From: Collinsella sp.
GTDB taxonomy: Bacteria; Actinomycetota; Coriobacteriia; Coriobacteriales; Coriobacteriaceae
DNA: 11,571 nt
Assembly: GCA_019413955.1 (NCBI GenBank)
Contig: DXMX01000054.1
Coordinates: 1,814 to 13,384 of the forward strand
Direction: 5' to 3'
The notes beneath the pieces were generated by a model. That model was given only the letters and a program-made list of their open reading frames with translations. It was not told where the DNA came from and ran no database searches. Positions 1 to 7,650 of this stretch are shown here, one piece after another (positions within the stretch are counted from its first letter, which is position 1; each line of letters begins with the position of its first letter). The translations under genes were made by a program, and so were the position numbers.

Positions 1-947
1 GCCTCGCGCTGCGACAGATGTTCGGCCTCGAACGCCGTCGCGTCATCGTCGCGTTGCACCAGACGCACGCGGTGCGCATCGCCTCGAGAAGACACGCCGG
101 GGAACAAACCTGCAAGACGGTCGAAATCCTCGGCGTCGAGCATGCCCGCGGCAGAACGACCCAGGCCCAGGTAGCCCCGTCCGGTCCAGTAGGCAATGTT
201 ATGGGCGCACTCATGGCCGTCGAGCGCATAGCTCGCCACCTCATAGGGGTGATAACCGGCCGCACCCAGGAGCTCGCGTGCCATATCCATGCAGGCGGCC
301 TGAAAATCCTCGTCGGGCTCGAGCGACTCGTCGCGACACGCCATGAGGTAGAGCGGCGTGGCCTCCTCGAGCGTGAGCGGGTACACCGACACATGATGCG
401 GCGCCGCCACCAGCACGCCATCGAGCGTGCGCTTCCAACTCGCTGCGGTCTGCCCGGGAAGTCCGCACATAAGGTCGCACGACACGTCAAGCCCAGCGGT
501 CTTGACTGTCGCGATGGCGGCGAGCGCCCGATCGGCATCGTGAATACGGCCGATAGCGGTAAGTTCGGTGTTATCGAGCGTTTGCACGCCCAGAGAGACG
601 CGTGTGACACCAACCTTGGCAAGTGCAGCGGCAAGCTCGGCGGTCAGCGACTCAGGATTGGCCTCACAGGTAAACTCAACAGGCCTGCACCACGCAGAGA
701 TACGCCGGGCAAGTTCTACCAGACGCTCCCCCGCCAGCGACGGCGTGCCGCCGCCAACATAGACGGTGCGAATCTGTGCAAGCGCGCCTGCGTCGCCAAA
801 GGCATCGAGACGCGCATACAACTGCTCAAAATAGGTATCGAGCGCAACGCTCATGTTGCACGGAGCAAAACTGCGTGAGTCAAAGTCACAGTACCGGCAT
901 TTTTGGGCGCAAAACGGCACATGCACGTACAGCGCGGTAACGGCCAC
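1..947 (-). CDS. hemW: HemW-like radical SAM protein (haem chaperone; HemN-related), 3' end cut by window edge
   Basis: The reading frame enters from position 947 and is still open at position 1, giving 315 residues of a family usually near 380. Seen: the radical SAM cluster motif CAQKCRYCDF with Cys13, Cys17 and Cys20, then GGGTPS (65-70), DLMCGLPGQT (158-167), YEVASYA (235-241) and HNIAYW (249-254). The C-x3-C-x2-C-D-F form and the HN-x2-YW motif are typical of HemW, which binds haem and an iron-sulfur cluster and is thought to pass haem to respiratory enzymes. Such proteins are often misnamed oxygen-independent coproporphyrinogen oxidase (HemN). The GTG start is chosen because TGGAGG lies 7 bases before it, inside the end of dusB, and the CxxxCxxC motif follows at the usual distance. 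It starts 2 bases after the dusB stop, so it is very likely cotranscribed with lepA and dusB. Confidence 0.9.
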   Translation of the reverse strand, partial: MAVTALYVHVPFCAQKCRYCDFDSRSFAPCNMSVALDTYFEQLYARLDAFGDAGALAQIRTVYVGGGTPSLAGERLVELARRISAWCRPVEFTCEANPESLTAELAAALAKVGVTRVSLGVQTLDNTELTAIGRIHDADRALAAIATVKTAGLDVSCDLMCGLPGQTAASWKRTLDGVLVAAPHHVSVYPLTLEEATPLYLMACRDESLEPDEDFQAACMDMARELLGAAGYHPYEVASYALDGHECAHNIAYWTGRGYLGLGRSAAGMLDAEDFDRLAGLFPGVSSRGDAHRVRLVQRDDDATAFEAEHLSQRE

Positions 948-949
948 CG

Positions 950-1993
950 TTAGGCCTCCAGCGGATGAGCGGGCACCGACTCGCCGGCGGCAAGTGCGGC
1001 CTCGCAGGCCACCACATCGTGCTCGATATCATCGACCAGTGCCATGAACTCCTCGTATGTGGAGCAACGCACCACCTGAGCGCGCCAGGCGGCAGCATGG
1101 GGCATGCCCTTTAGATACCAGCTTGCGTACGTGCGGGCACGCGACATGAGCGGCAACAGCTCGTGCGTGAGCGTCAGATGCTCGCGCAGGGCATCCAGGC
1201 GCTCGCATGAGGAGCGAGACGGCACTGGCGTGGCGTCCAGTGCAAGGGCGCGGGCATCGCCGAACACCCAGGGGTTGCCATAGATACCGCGCGCGATAAA
1301 CACCGCGCTGGCACCCGAGTTGCGCAGATGCTCCGCGGCATCCTCGGCCGAGAAAACATCGCCCGAACCGATCACAGGAATCTCGACGGCATCTGCGACC
1401 TCATCGACGACCGACCAATCGGCCTGACCCGTATAGAGCTGCGTGGCACAGCGACCATGCACGGCGACTGCGGCAGCCCCTGCACCCTCAAGCATCTGGG
1501 CAAATGTCGCGGCATTGCGATCCTCGGCATAAAAGCCCTTGCGAATCTTGACGGTCACGGGCACGTGCGCCGCACCCACCGCCGCCTCGACGATCTGCTC
1601 TGCCAGCTCGGGCGCACGCATAAGCGCCGAGCCCTCGCCCTTGGTGACGACCTTGCGAGCCGGGCAGGCCATGTTGATATCGATCAGCGACAGGCGATCG
1701 CCCACACGCTCCTCGACGGCAGCGACAGCGCTCGCAAACTGATCGGGCTTGGAGCCAAAGAGCTGCACGCAGATCTGCTGCTCCTCATCGGCCGGCAGTA
1801 CCAGGCGCCACGTCTTATTGCTGGCATAGGCAAGGCCCGCCACGCTCACCATCTCGCTATAGGCAAGATGGGCACCGCGACGGCGGCACATAATGCGATA
1901 GGCGGGATCGGTTACGCCCGCCATGGGAGCCATAAGGAACGGCTGCTCGACATAGGCACCAAGCAACCGCTTGCTGTATTCAGAAAGCGCCAT
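950..1993 (-). CDS. dusB: tRNA-dihydrouridine synthase (DusB family)
   Basis: The 347-residue product is a complete Dus enzyme, which uses FMN and NADPH to reduce uridines in tRNA to dihydrouridine. Seen: APMAGVTD (22-29) at the start of the TIM-barrel FMN domain; NMACPARK (107-114) with the expected catalytic Cys110; the phosphate-binding stretch with VHGR (178-181) and ADW (191-193); GSGD (209-212); and ARGIYGNPW (234-242). A helical C-terminal tRNA-binding region follows. The usual motif around the cysteine is NMGCP, so Ala109 is a small change. The gene starts 4 bases after the lepA stop with no strong Shine-Dalgarno sequence, which suggests translational coupling; hemW follows 2 bases downstream. 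Assignment to DusB rather than DusA or DusC rests on the motif style and length, so the exact target uridine is inferred. Confidence 0.92.
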   Translation of the reverse strand: MALSEYSKRLLGAYVEQPFLMAPMAGVTDPAYRIMCRRRGAHLAYSEMVSVAGLAYASNKTWRLVLPADEEQQICVQLFGSKPDQFASAVAAVEERVGDRLSLIDINMACPARKVVTKGEGSALMRAPELAEQIVEAAVGAAHVPVTVKIRKGFYAEDRNAATFAQMLEGAGAAAVAVHGRCATQLYTGQADWSVVDEVADAVEIPVIGSGDVFSAEDAAEHLRNSGASAVFIARGIYGNPWVFGDARALALDATPVPSRSSCERLDALREHLTLTHELLPLMSRARTYASWYLKGMPHAAAWRAQVVRCSTYEEFMALVDDIEHDVVACEAALAAGESVPAHPLEA

Positions 1994-1997
1994 GGAC

Positions 1998-3809
1998 TTA
2001 CTCGTCTACCTTGAGGATCGCCATAAAGGCCTCCTGCGGGACCTCGACCGAACCGATGGCTTTCATGCGCTTCTTGCCCTCTTTCTGCTTCTCGAGCAGC
2101 TTGCGCTTACGCGAGATATCGCCACCATAGCACTTGGCCAAAACATCCTTGCGGCGTGCCTTGACGGTGGAGCGGGCGATGATCTTGTTGCCGATGGCGC
2201 CCTGAATAGGCACCTCGAACAGCTGACGCGGAATGATTTCCTTGAGCTTGTCGCACAGGCCACGGGCCAGGCCATAGGCCTTATCCTTGTGCACGATAAA
2301 CGAAAGCGCGTCCACCTCGTCGCCCGAAAGCAGGATATCGAGCTTGACGAGCTCGGAGGGACGATACTCGTTAAACTCATAGTCGAGCGAGGCATAGCCC
2401 TTGGTGCGGCTCTTGAGCTGGTCAAAGAAGTCCAGGATGAGCTCCGCGAGCGGCATGTCGAAGCGCATCTCGACCGATTTGCTCGTGAGATGGATCATGT
2501 CGGTTGTAATGCCGCGGTGCTCGATAGCGAGCTGCATGACGGCGCCCGTATACTCGGGCGGGCAGATAATCTTGGCCTTGAGGTAAGGCTCCTCGATGCG
2601 CTCGATGCGCGTAGCCTCGGGCAGATCCTGCGGGCTGCGGACATCAATCATCTCACCGTCGGTCTTATAGACGTGATAGTCCACCGAAGGGCTCGTGGCA
2701 ATGAGGTCCAGATTGAACTCGCGCTCCAGACGCTCCTTAACGACCTCCATATGTAGCAGGCCCAAGAAGCCCACGCGGAAACCAAAGCCGAGCGCCACCG
2801 AGGTCTCGGGCTCCCACACCAACGACGGGTCGTTGACGTGCAGTTTATCGAGAGCGTCGCGCAAGTTCTCGTAATCCTTGTTGTCGATCGGGAACAGGCC
2901 CGTGTAGACCATGGGCTTGGCCTCGCGGTAGCCCGGAAGCGGCTCGGGGCAGGGATTCGACGCCCAGGTAAGGGTGTCGCCCACGCGAACAGCCTCGGGG
3001 TCCTTCAGGCCCGTGACCACGTAGCCCACCTCGCCGACCGTCAGCGCATCGACCGGAGTCTCGGCGGGACGCTTGACGCCCACGCCGTCGACCAAAAAGT
3101 CACCTTCTGCCTGCATCATACGAAGGGTATCGCCCTTCTTGATGGAGCCGTCAAACACGCGGACCGTGGCAACGACGCCTCGGTACTCATCAAAATACGA
3201 GTCCAGGATGAGCGCCTTGAGCGGCGCGTTCACATCGCCTTTGGGCGGCGAGATCAAGAAGACGATAGACTCCAGCAAATCGTGAATGCCCTCGCCGGTC
3301 TTGCCCGATACGCATACGGCATCGTCGGCAGGAATGGCCAGGTCATCCTCAATCTCGGTCTTGACCTCGTCGGGGTGTGCAGAGGGAAGGTCAATCTTGT
3401 TGATGGCGGGCACGATATCCAGGTTGGCGTTCATGGCGAGCGTCGCGTTGGAGACGGTCTGCGCCTCGACACCCTGCGTGGCGTCGACGACGAGCACCGC
3501 GCCCTCGCAGGCTGCCAGCGAACGCGAGACCTCATAGGTAAAGTCCACGTGGCCCGGTGTATCGATCAGGTTGAACTGATACGTCTCGCCATCGTCGGCG
3601 TCGTAGGAGACGCGAACGGCGTTGGACTTGATCGTGATGCCGCGCTCGCGCTCGATATCCATGGTGTCGAGCAGCTGCGACTCCATGTCGCGCTCGTCGA
3701 CGGTATGGGTGAGCTCGAGGATACGGTCACTGATCGTGGACTTGCCATGGTCGATGTGCGCAACGATCGAGAAGTTGCGGATGTGGGAAATGTCAATTGA
3801 AGTATTCAT
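1998..3809 (-). CDS. lepA: Elongation factor 4 (LepA), ribosome-associated GTPase
   Basis: The 603-residue product is a full-length EF4, a cytoplasmic translational GTPase that acts on ribosomes and affects initiation and elongation under stress. Seen: G1 AHIDHGKS (17-24), G2 region ERERGITI (53-60), G3 DTPGH (83-87) with the catalytic His87, G4 NKID (137-140) and G5 as SGKTG (168-172), where SAK is more usual. The LepA-specific C-terminal domain is present, with YGGDISRKRKL and KEGKKRMK near the end. The ATG at 3809 is chosen because the protein then begins MNTSIDISHIRNF, like other LepA proteins. An in-frame ATG at 3869 would add 20 residues encoded by the rpsT terminator hairpin and is rejected. 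No good Shine-Dalgarno sequence precedes 3809, and a -10-like TAAGAT lies 7 bases upstream. It heads lepA-dusB-hemW. Confidence 0.97.
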   Translation of the reverse strand: MNTSIDISHIRNFSIVAHIDHGKSTISDRILELTHTVDERDMESQLLDTMDIERERGITIKSNAVRVSYDADDGETYQFNLIDTPGHVDFTYEVSRSLAACEGAVLVVDATQGVEAQTVSNATLAMNANLDIVPAINKIDLPSAHPDEVKTEIEDDLAIPADDAVCVSGKTGEGIHDLLESIVFLISPPKGDVNAPLKALILDSYFDEYRGVVATVRVFDGSIKKGDTLRMMQAEGDFLVDGVGVKRPAETPVDALTVGEVGYVVTGLKDPEAVRVGDTLTWASNPCPEPLPGYREAKPMVYTGLFPIDNKDYENLRDALDKLHVNDPSLVWEPETSVALGFGFRVGFLGLLHMEVVKERLEREFNLDLIATSPSVDYHVYKTDGEMIDVRSPQDLPEATRIERIEEPYLKAKIICPPEYTGAVMQLAIEHRGITTDMIHLTSKSVEMRFDMPLAELILDFFDQLKSRTKGYASLDYEFNEYRPSELVKLDILLSGDEVDALSFIVHKDKAYGLARGLCDKLKEIIPRQLFEVPIQGAIGNKIIARSTVKARRKDVLAKCYGGDISRKRKLLEKQKEGKKRMKAIGSVEVPQEAFMAILKVDE

Positions 3810-3822
3810 GCGGACTATCTTA
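3810..3822 (-). promoter_or_regulatory. Possible leaderless promoter of lepA
   Basis: On the minus strand TAAGAT (3822-3817) matches 4 of 6 bases of the -10 consensus and ends 7 bases before the lepA ATG, so transcription could begin at or beside the start codon. The -35 side is occupied by the T-rich tail of the rpsT terminator and shows no clear consensus. The lack of a Shine-Dalgarno sequence fits a leaderless mRNA, which is common in actinobacteria. Read-through from rpsT, or a promoter I cannot recognise, would also explain lepA expression. Confidence 0.35.
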
Positions 3823-3834
3823 CCCGAGCGGTAC

Positions 3835-3871
3835 AAAAAATGGAGCCTGTTCCATAAAACAAGCTCCATTT
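3835..3871 (-). terminator. Rho-independent terminator of rpsT
   Basis: On the minus strand a 14-bp stem with one G-T wobble (arms 3871-3858 and 3851-3838) encloses a 6-base loop. The 3' arm runs into a tract of T residues ending at 3835. It lies 35 to 71 bases after the rpsT stop codon and before the lepA ATG, so it should separate rpsT from the lepA unit. On the plus strand the stem is not followed by a comparable T run, so it acts in one direction. Confidence 0.93.
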
Positions 3872-3905
3872 ATGCGCGTAATCTGTGTGGTGTGAAATTT
3901 ACAAC

Positions 3906-4172
3906 TTAGGCGTTGATGCTGTTCACGAGCTTGGCAAGACCGGACTTACGGTTGGAAGCCTGGTTCTTGTGGATAACATGCTTGGCGGCAGCCATGTCGA
4001 GACGCTTGGTGACGGTCTTGAGGGCAGCCTGGGCCTTCTCGGCGTCGCCCTCGGCGACGGCGGACTGGACGTGCTTGGTCAGCGTCTTGAGCTCGGACTT
4101 GACAGCCTTGTTACGCATGCGAGCTGCCTCATTGGTGCGGATACGCTTCTTCTGAGACTTGATGTTTGCCAC
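3906..4172 (-). CDS. rpsT: Small ribosomal subunit protein S20
   Basis: The 88-residue product is a complete bS20, a primary binder of 16S rRNA in the 30S subunit. Seen: the basic N-terminus VANIKSQKKRIRTNE (first residue read as Met), AARMRNKAVKSELK, and the C-terminal block HKNQASNRKSGLAKLV, all typical of S20, with a highly basic helical composition. The GTG start at 4172 is chosen because translation then begins at the conserved ANIKSQKKR and AAGGA lies 9 bases upstream. A longer frame from 4241 would translate the leader. E. coli rpsT also uses a non-ATG start (UUG), linked there to autogenous control. It is flanked by its own promoter and a strong terminator, so it appears to be a single-gene transcript between holA and lepA. 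Confidence 0.97.
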   Translation of the reverse strand: MANIKSQKKRIRTNEAARMRNKAVKSELKTLTKHVQSAVAEGDAEKAQAALKTVTKRLDMAAAKHVIHKNQASNRKSGLAKLVNSINA

Positions 4173-4241
4173 TTCTGGAGTTCCTTTCGAGTTCCTTGCA
4201 AAAAATGTATGACACCTCTGAGACACGGTGAGGTCATGCAA
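4173..4241 (-). promoter_or_regulatory. Structured 5' leader of rpsT with duplicated Shine-Dalgarno-like sequence
   Basis: The predicted leader of about 69 bases can form a long-range helix, CTTGCA with TGCAAG (4242-4237 and 4200-4195). It encloses an inner hairpin in which TGACCTC (4236-4230) faces GAGGTGTCA (4218-4210) with a 2-base bulge. Downstream, AAGGAACTC occurs twice, 11 bases apart (4197-4189 and 4186-4178). The upstream copy lies partly in the outer helix; the downstream copy is placed to serve the GTG start. In E. coli S20 represses its own translation. A similar control here is an inference. Confidence 0.45.
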
Positions 4242-4247
4242 GCGCCT

Positions 4248-4256
4248 ACTATAGCA
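4248..4256 (-). promoter_or_regulatory. Extended -10 promoter for rpsT
   Basis: On the minus strand TGCTATAGT combines an extended TGn element with a 5-of-6 match to TATAAT, placing a transcript start near 4241, about 69 bases before the rpsT GTG. No -35 box is seen at the usual spacing. A perfect TTGACA lies further up (4291-4286), but its 32-base spacing is too long to pair with this -10. Confidence 0.6.
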
Positions 4257-4305
4257 CGCTCCCCCTCAAAGGGATAGAACGAATTTGTCAAATAGGCAGG
4301 TATCA

Positions 4306-5268
4306 TCACGATTTTCTCAAGATGTTCGTAATCCAGAGCAAAAGCGCGGTCTGAGAATCGGCCGAACCCTTGAGCGCGAGCTCCACATCGACCGCTCCCT
4401 CGAGCGCTGCGACGAGCTCTGCCATCGAAAAGCGGCGAGCCCAGGTCAGGTGATTCTTGACCTGCCAGGACTGGAGCTTAAGCGTTGCGGCCAGCTCACG
4501 ACCCTGTCCGCGCGCATCGAGCGCCTTGGCAACGATAAGCTCGCGAATACGGCCGCACAGCAATGTGTAAGTCCACACGTAGCTCTTGGCGGGCAGTAGA
4601 TTGAAGAGCTCGAGCGAGCGGCGCATGTCACGGGCCGAGACCGCATTGAGAAAGTCCCAGGGCTGAACCTCGGCCGTACGTACAATCCAGCGCTCAACGT
4701 CGGCAAGCTCAATCTGGGGCGCCTCGACCATCTGGGCAAGCTTAGCCAAATCGTTATCGAGCATGCGAGTGTTTTCACCCGAACGCGAGACGAGTTCCTC
4801 GGCTGCCGCCGTCGAGATCGACTTGCCATGCTGCGTCGCCATCTGCTGAACGCGGCGCGGTAGCTCCCAGCGCTTGGTGCCGGAGCAATCGATCACGGCC
4901 TTCTTGTCGATCTTGGCGATCGCCTTATACAGGCGCGTGTTCTTGGCAAGCGAGTCGGCGATGATGAGGCAGACCGTTGTGGGGCTGGGACTTGCGAGGT
5001 ACTCGACGAGCGGCTCCGAGACAGCCTTAGCGAGCTTTGAGCAGCCATCAAGGATTACCAGGCGAAACTCGCTGCCCATCGGAAAGGTGTTAAGCGATCC
5101 GATAATGGACTCGATATCGGGGTCCTTAGTCATGTCGCGCTCGTCGAGGTTAAACTCGACCATACCCGACTTTTCCAGACGCGCTTTCATACGCGAGACG
5201 GCGTGATCGCGCTTGACTCCGTCGGTACCGACGATCAGATATGCCGGCAGCAGACCGATTTCGGACAT
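4306..5268 (-). CDS. holA: DNA polymerase III, delta subunit (clamp loader)
   Basis: The 320-residue product matches HolA, the clamp-loader subunit that binds and opens the beta sliding clamp for the replicative polymerase. Seen: LLPAYLIVGTDGVKRD at residues 6-21, where family members have the degenerate P-loop region; VILDGCSKL and VCLIIADSLAKNTRLYKAI in the ATPase-like fold; then the HolA-typical AAAEELVSRSGENTRMLDNDLAKL and the C-terminal collar helices with DSQTALLLWI. Family length is near 330-340. The ATG at 5268 is preferred because GGAGGG lies 7 bases upstream; an in-frame ATG at 5310 would add 14 residues but has a poor ribosome site. It lies 78 bases after comEC with no terminator between, so it likely shares the comEA-comEC transcript. 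No clear terminator follows; the rpsT promoter lies 50 bases downstream. Confidence 0.93.
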   Translation of the reverse strand: MSEIGLLPAYLIVGTDGVKRDHAVSRMKARLEKSGMVEFNLDERDMTKDPDIESIIGSLNTFPMGSEFRLVILDGCSKLAKAVSEPLVEYLASPSPTTVCLIIADSLAKNTRLYKAIAKIDKKAVIDCSGTKRWELPRRVQQMATQHGKSISTAAAEELVSRSGENTRMLDNDLAKLAQMVEAPQIELADVERWIVRTAEVQPWDFLNAVSARDMRRSLELFNLLPAKSYVWTYTLLCGRIRELIVAKALDARGQGRELAATLKLQSWQVKNHLTWARRFSMAELVAALEGAVDVELALKGSADSQTALLLWITNILRKS

Positions 5269-5346
5269 TGCGCTCCCCTCCCGCAGACTCTCGAATTCGT
5301 ACCGTGCCATTTTAGCCCAGGGGTTGGTCCCGCGCCAACGGCAGCA

Positions 5347-7650
5347 TCACGGTCGCTGGCATCGCATGGCAAAACCTGTTACGGTCGGCGAGACGGTAAT
5401 GTCTCCTTGTTCAATGGTACATGCGAACGCGCCGCCCGCATCGCGAACGGCATCGATGCAGGCATCGGATGGATGGCCGTAGCGGTTGCCCTCGCCCGCA
5501 CTCGCCATAGAGAGCTCGGGCTTAAGCGTTTCCAGCAGGTCTTTGTCGACGGAAACTTTTGAGCCGTGATGCCCCAGCTTGAGCACATCGATATCACCCA
5601 CCTCCTGTACAAACTCGCGCTCCTGATCGAGCTCGGCATCACCAGTGAGGAGCATACGCAGGCTCTTGCATTCCCGGGCATAGGAGAGCAGCAAGACAAG
5701 CGAGTCCTCATTGCCCTCGCCATCCACCGTGTCAAACGGCCACATCACACGAGCCCGAAATGCGCCGATATCGACCGTATCCCCGCGAGCCACCTGCCGA
5801 TACGTTACGCCGGGGCGATTCAGGACCTCAGCAGGCGCACCGTCCAGCGCATCCGCTGCAACTGCAATGGTTCCAACCGAAAACTGTTCGAGCACGGCAG
5901 GTAGACCACCCCAGTGATCCTCATCCCAATGCGTCACAAAGACGGCATCGATATGGTGCACGTTATTGCGAACCAACGCCGCTACCACGCGCTCATCGAG
6001 CCCGCAGTCGACGAGTGCTAATGCGTCGCCCTGGCGGATAAGAATCGCATCCGCCTGGCCCACATCGAGCACCGTCACCGAAGGCGGAGCGAATCGATCC
6101 CAGTAGACGTACGGAATCGCAGCCAAGAGCACCAGGCATGAAAGCCCCACCGCCATAGGACGTGCACGGGGACGCGGCCACCAGACCAACAGAACCGCCA
6201 GCAAACACGGCACTAGGTAAATCCACATGCTATCGGGCGGCACACTCACAGATACACCAGGCACGGCGGCAAACAGTTGCTCGAAGAACAGTGCGCAACG
6301 GGCGGCAACCATGGGCACAACGAGCGCCCAAATCCGCAACGGTTCCACGAGCGAAAAGGGAACCAGCACGATCGACACAGCAAGCAGTACGCTCACCACC
6401 GGACCGATGACTGCATTTGCCAGCGGAGCAATGAGCGAGAACGTACCGAAGGCAGGAATGGTAATGGGAAGTGTTGCCAGTTGCGAGCACAGCGTGACGG
6501 AAAGTATGTTGGCTACGCCCGATGGCACACCCAGCTCACCCAAAGCGTAGGTCGCATAGGGGCAAAAGCACAGAATGGCTAAGACGCTGGCACACGAGAG
6601 CTGAAAGCCCATCTCGAACAGCACCGTCGGCCGCAGTAGCACAAAGATGGACATGGTTACGAAGAGTGCCGATGCGCCGTGCCGGCGACGCCCCGCGCCG
6701 TTTACGACAAGCGTCGCGAACACCATGCAGCACGCGCGCACGGCCGAGGGAGACGCGCCCGTAAAGGCAGTGTAGCCCACAAGCGCCATCACCAATATCG
6801 CCCGCTGAACACCACGTGAGCAGCGAGTCTTTTGCAATACACCCTCGATTACAAATCCCACGATAGCCAAATGGCTGCCCGAGACGGCGATAAGATGCGC
6901 CGTTCCCGTTACCGAAAACCAGTCGCCCGCCGGCTGGGCGCGCAGTTCGGCCGAACGACCGCAGACGACACCGGCTATGAGTGCACGCGCCGGGTCGGTC
7001 GCAGGCGCGATGGACGCAAGCAGCCCATTTCGCAGCCGAAGCAGCGGTCCCGGAGAGCCCTCATCGGCCGACACAATCCGAACGACTTTAACCTTGCGCA
7101 CCTCGCCTCGGAGCACACGCGATCGTCCATACGCATCGTTCTCAAAACGTGAAACGCGACCGATAACACGCACGTACGCCCCGACCTTGAGCTCGCGGTC
7201 GCACGATAGGCGAACCGTTGCCAAGTTCTTACCGTCCGCGCGTGCCTCGCAGGTATAGGAATACACGTCGTCGTTTATGGATGGATCGCCCTGCACGATA
7301 AACTCGAGGCCGCTTGCCGCTCGACCGTCGAGCGCCTTCGAGGCGCTGAGCGCACCCACAGCCCACCACGCCGAGACGACCGCTCCCGCCACGAGACCGA
7401 CGGACGCGGCATACAACCACCGCTTCAAAGGGGCAAGCCGCGCACAAGATTGAGCCAGCACAACGAATACCGTCGTCGCAACGGGAATGGCCCATAGCAG
7501 CCCGACCGCCGGCGCCTGCTCCCTCAGCAGCGCATCAGCGGCCACGTTGAGCACCGAGGCGCAGCTCATGCACATGCCGGCACACAGGGCCATCGTCCAC
7601 GGCATCAGGGGCCGCGGAGGCATCACATGCTCGCGCTCGGTCGCACTCAT
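5347..7650 (-). CDS. comEC: ComEC/Rec2 family competence protein, DNA-uptake channel
   Basis: The 767-residue product is a full-length ComEC, the membrane channel that brings single-stranded DNA into the cell during natural transformation. Seen: N-terminal membrane segments (about 16-105); a soluble segment of the DUF4131/OB-fold type (about 112-195); the competence membrane domain (about 220-515) with HLIAVSGSHLAIVGF (252-266); and a C-terminal metallo-beta-lactamase-like domain with VLDVGQADAILI (527-538), THWDEDHWGG (573-582), LTGDAE (668-673) and KLGHHGSK (691-698). The metal-ligand pattern H-x-D-x-D-H is intact, so nuclease activity is plausible. The ATG at 7650 overlaps the comEA TGA as ATGA and is chosen over a TTG at 7662; no strong ribosome site precedes it, so translation is probably coupled to comEA. 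Transformation in this organism is not shown by the sequence. Confidence 0.95.
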   Translation of the reverse strand: MSATEREHVMPPRPLMPWTMALCAGMCMSCASVLNVAADALLREQAPAVGLLWAIPVATTVFVVLAQSCARLAPLKRWLYAASVGLVAGAVVSAWWAVGALSASKALDGRAASGLEFIVQGDPSINDDVYSYTCEARADGKNLATVRLSCDRELKVGAYVRVIGRVSRFENDAYGRSRVLRGEVRKVKVVRIVSADEGSPGPLLRLRNGLLASIAPATDPARALIAGVVCGRSAELRAQPAGDWFSVTGTAHLIAVSGSHLAIVGFVIEGVLQKTRCSRGVQRAILVMALVGYTAFTGASPSAVRACCMVFATLVVNGAGRRRHGASALFVTMSIFVLLRPTVLFEMGFQLSCASVLAILCFCPYATYALGELGVPSGVANILSVTLCSQLATLPITIPAFGTFSLIAPLANAVIGPVVSVLLAVSIVLVPFSLVEPLRIWALVVPMVAARCALFFEQLFAAVPGVSVSVPPDSMWIYLVPCLLAVLLVWWPRPRARPMAVGLSCLVLLAAIPYVYWDRFAPPSVTVLDVGQADAILIRQGDALALVDCGLDERVVAALVRNNVHHIDAVFVTHWDEDHWGGLPAVLEQFSVGTIAVAADALDGAPAEVLNRPGVTYRQVARGDTVDIGAFRARVMWPFDTVDGEGNEDSLVLLLSYARECKSLRMLLTGDAELDQEREFVQEVGDIDVLKLGHHGSKVSVDKDLLETLKPELSMASAGEGNRYGHPSDACIDAVRDAGGAFACTIEQGDITVSPTVTGFAMRCQRP

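Noticed and set aside
18..878. A 286-codon open frame on the plus strand
   Set aside because: It is antisense to hemW, which has clear radical SAM motifs in the opposite frame. The Arg/His-rich product has no family match I can recognise.
1328..2756. Two overlapping plus-strand frames of 228 and 261 codons
   Set aside because: They are antisense to dusB and lepA and cross the gene boundary. They follow from codon bias and are not genes.
2838..3800. A 320-codon open frame on the plus strand
   Set aside because: It is antisense to lepA, whose motifs are conserved throughout; no family features or ribosome site support the antisense frame.
3810..3869. N-terminal extension of lepA from an ATG at 3869
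   Set aside because: The extra 20 codons are encoded by the rpsT terminator hairpin and its T tract, and LepA proteins begin near the 3809 start.
4286..4291. Perfect TTGACA as a -35 box for rpsT
   Set aside because: The only good -10 (TATAGT) is 32 bases away and no -10 lies at 16-18 bases, so it is probably chance or part of an unseen element.
4305..4306. Terminator after holA
   Set aside because: The bases after the holA stop show only short inverted repeats (ATTTGACAAAT; CCC with GGG) and no T tract, so no intrinsic terminator is called.
5269..5310. Upstream ATG for holA at 5310
   Set aside because: It has a weak ribosome site, while the ATG at 5268 has GGAGGG at good spacing and gives a normal HolA N-terminus. 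Not excluded by sequence alone.
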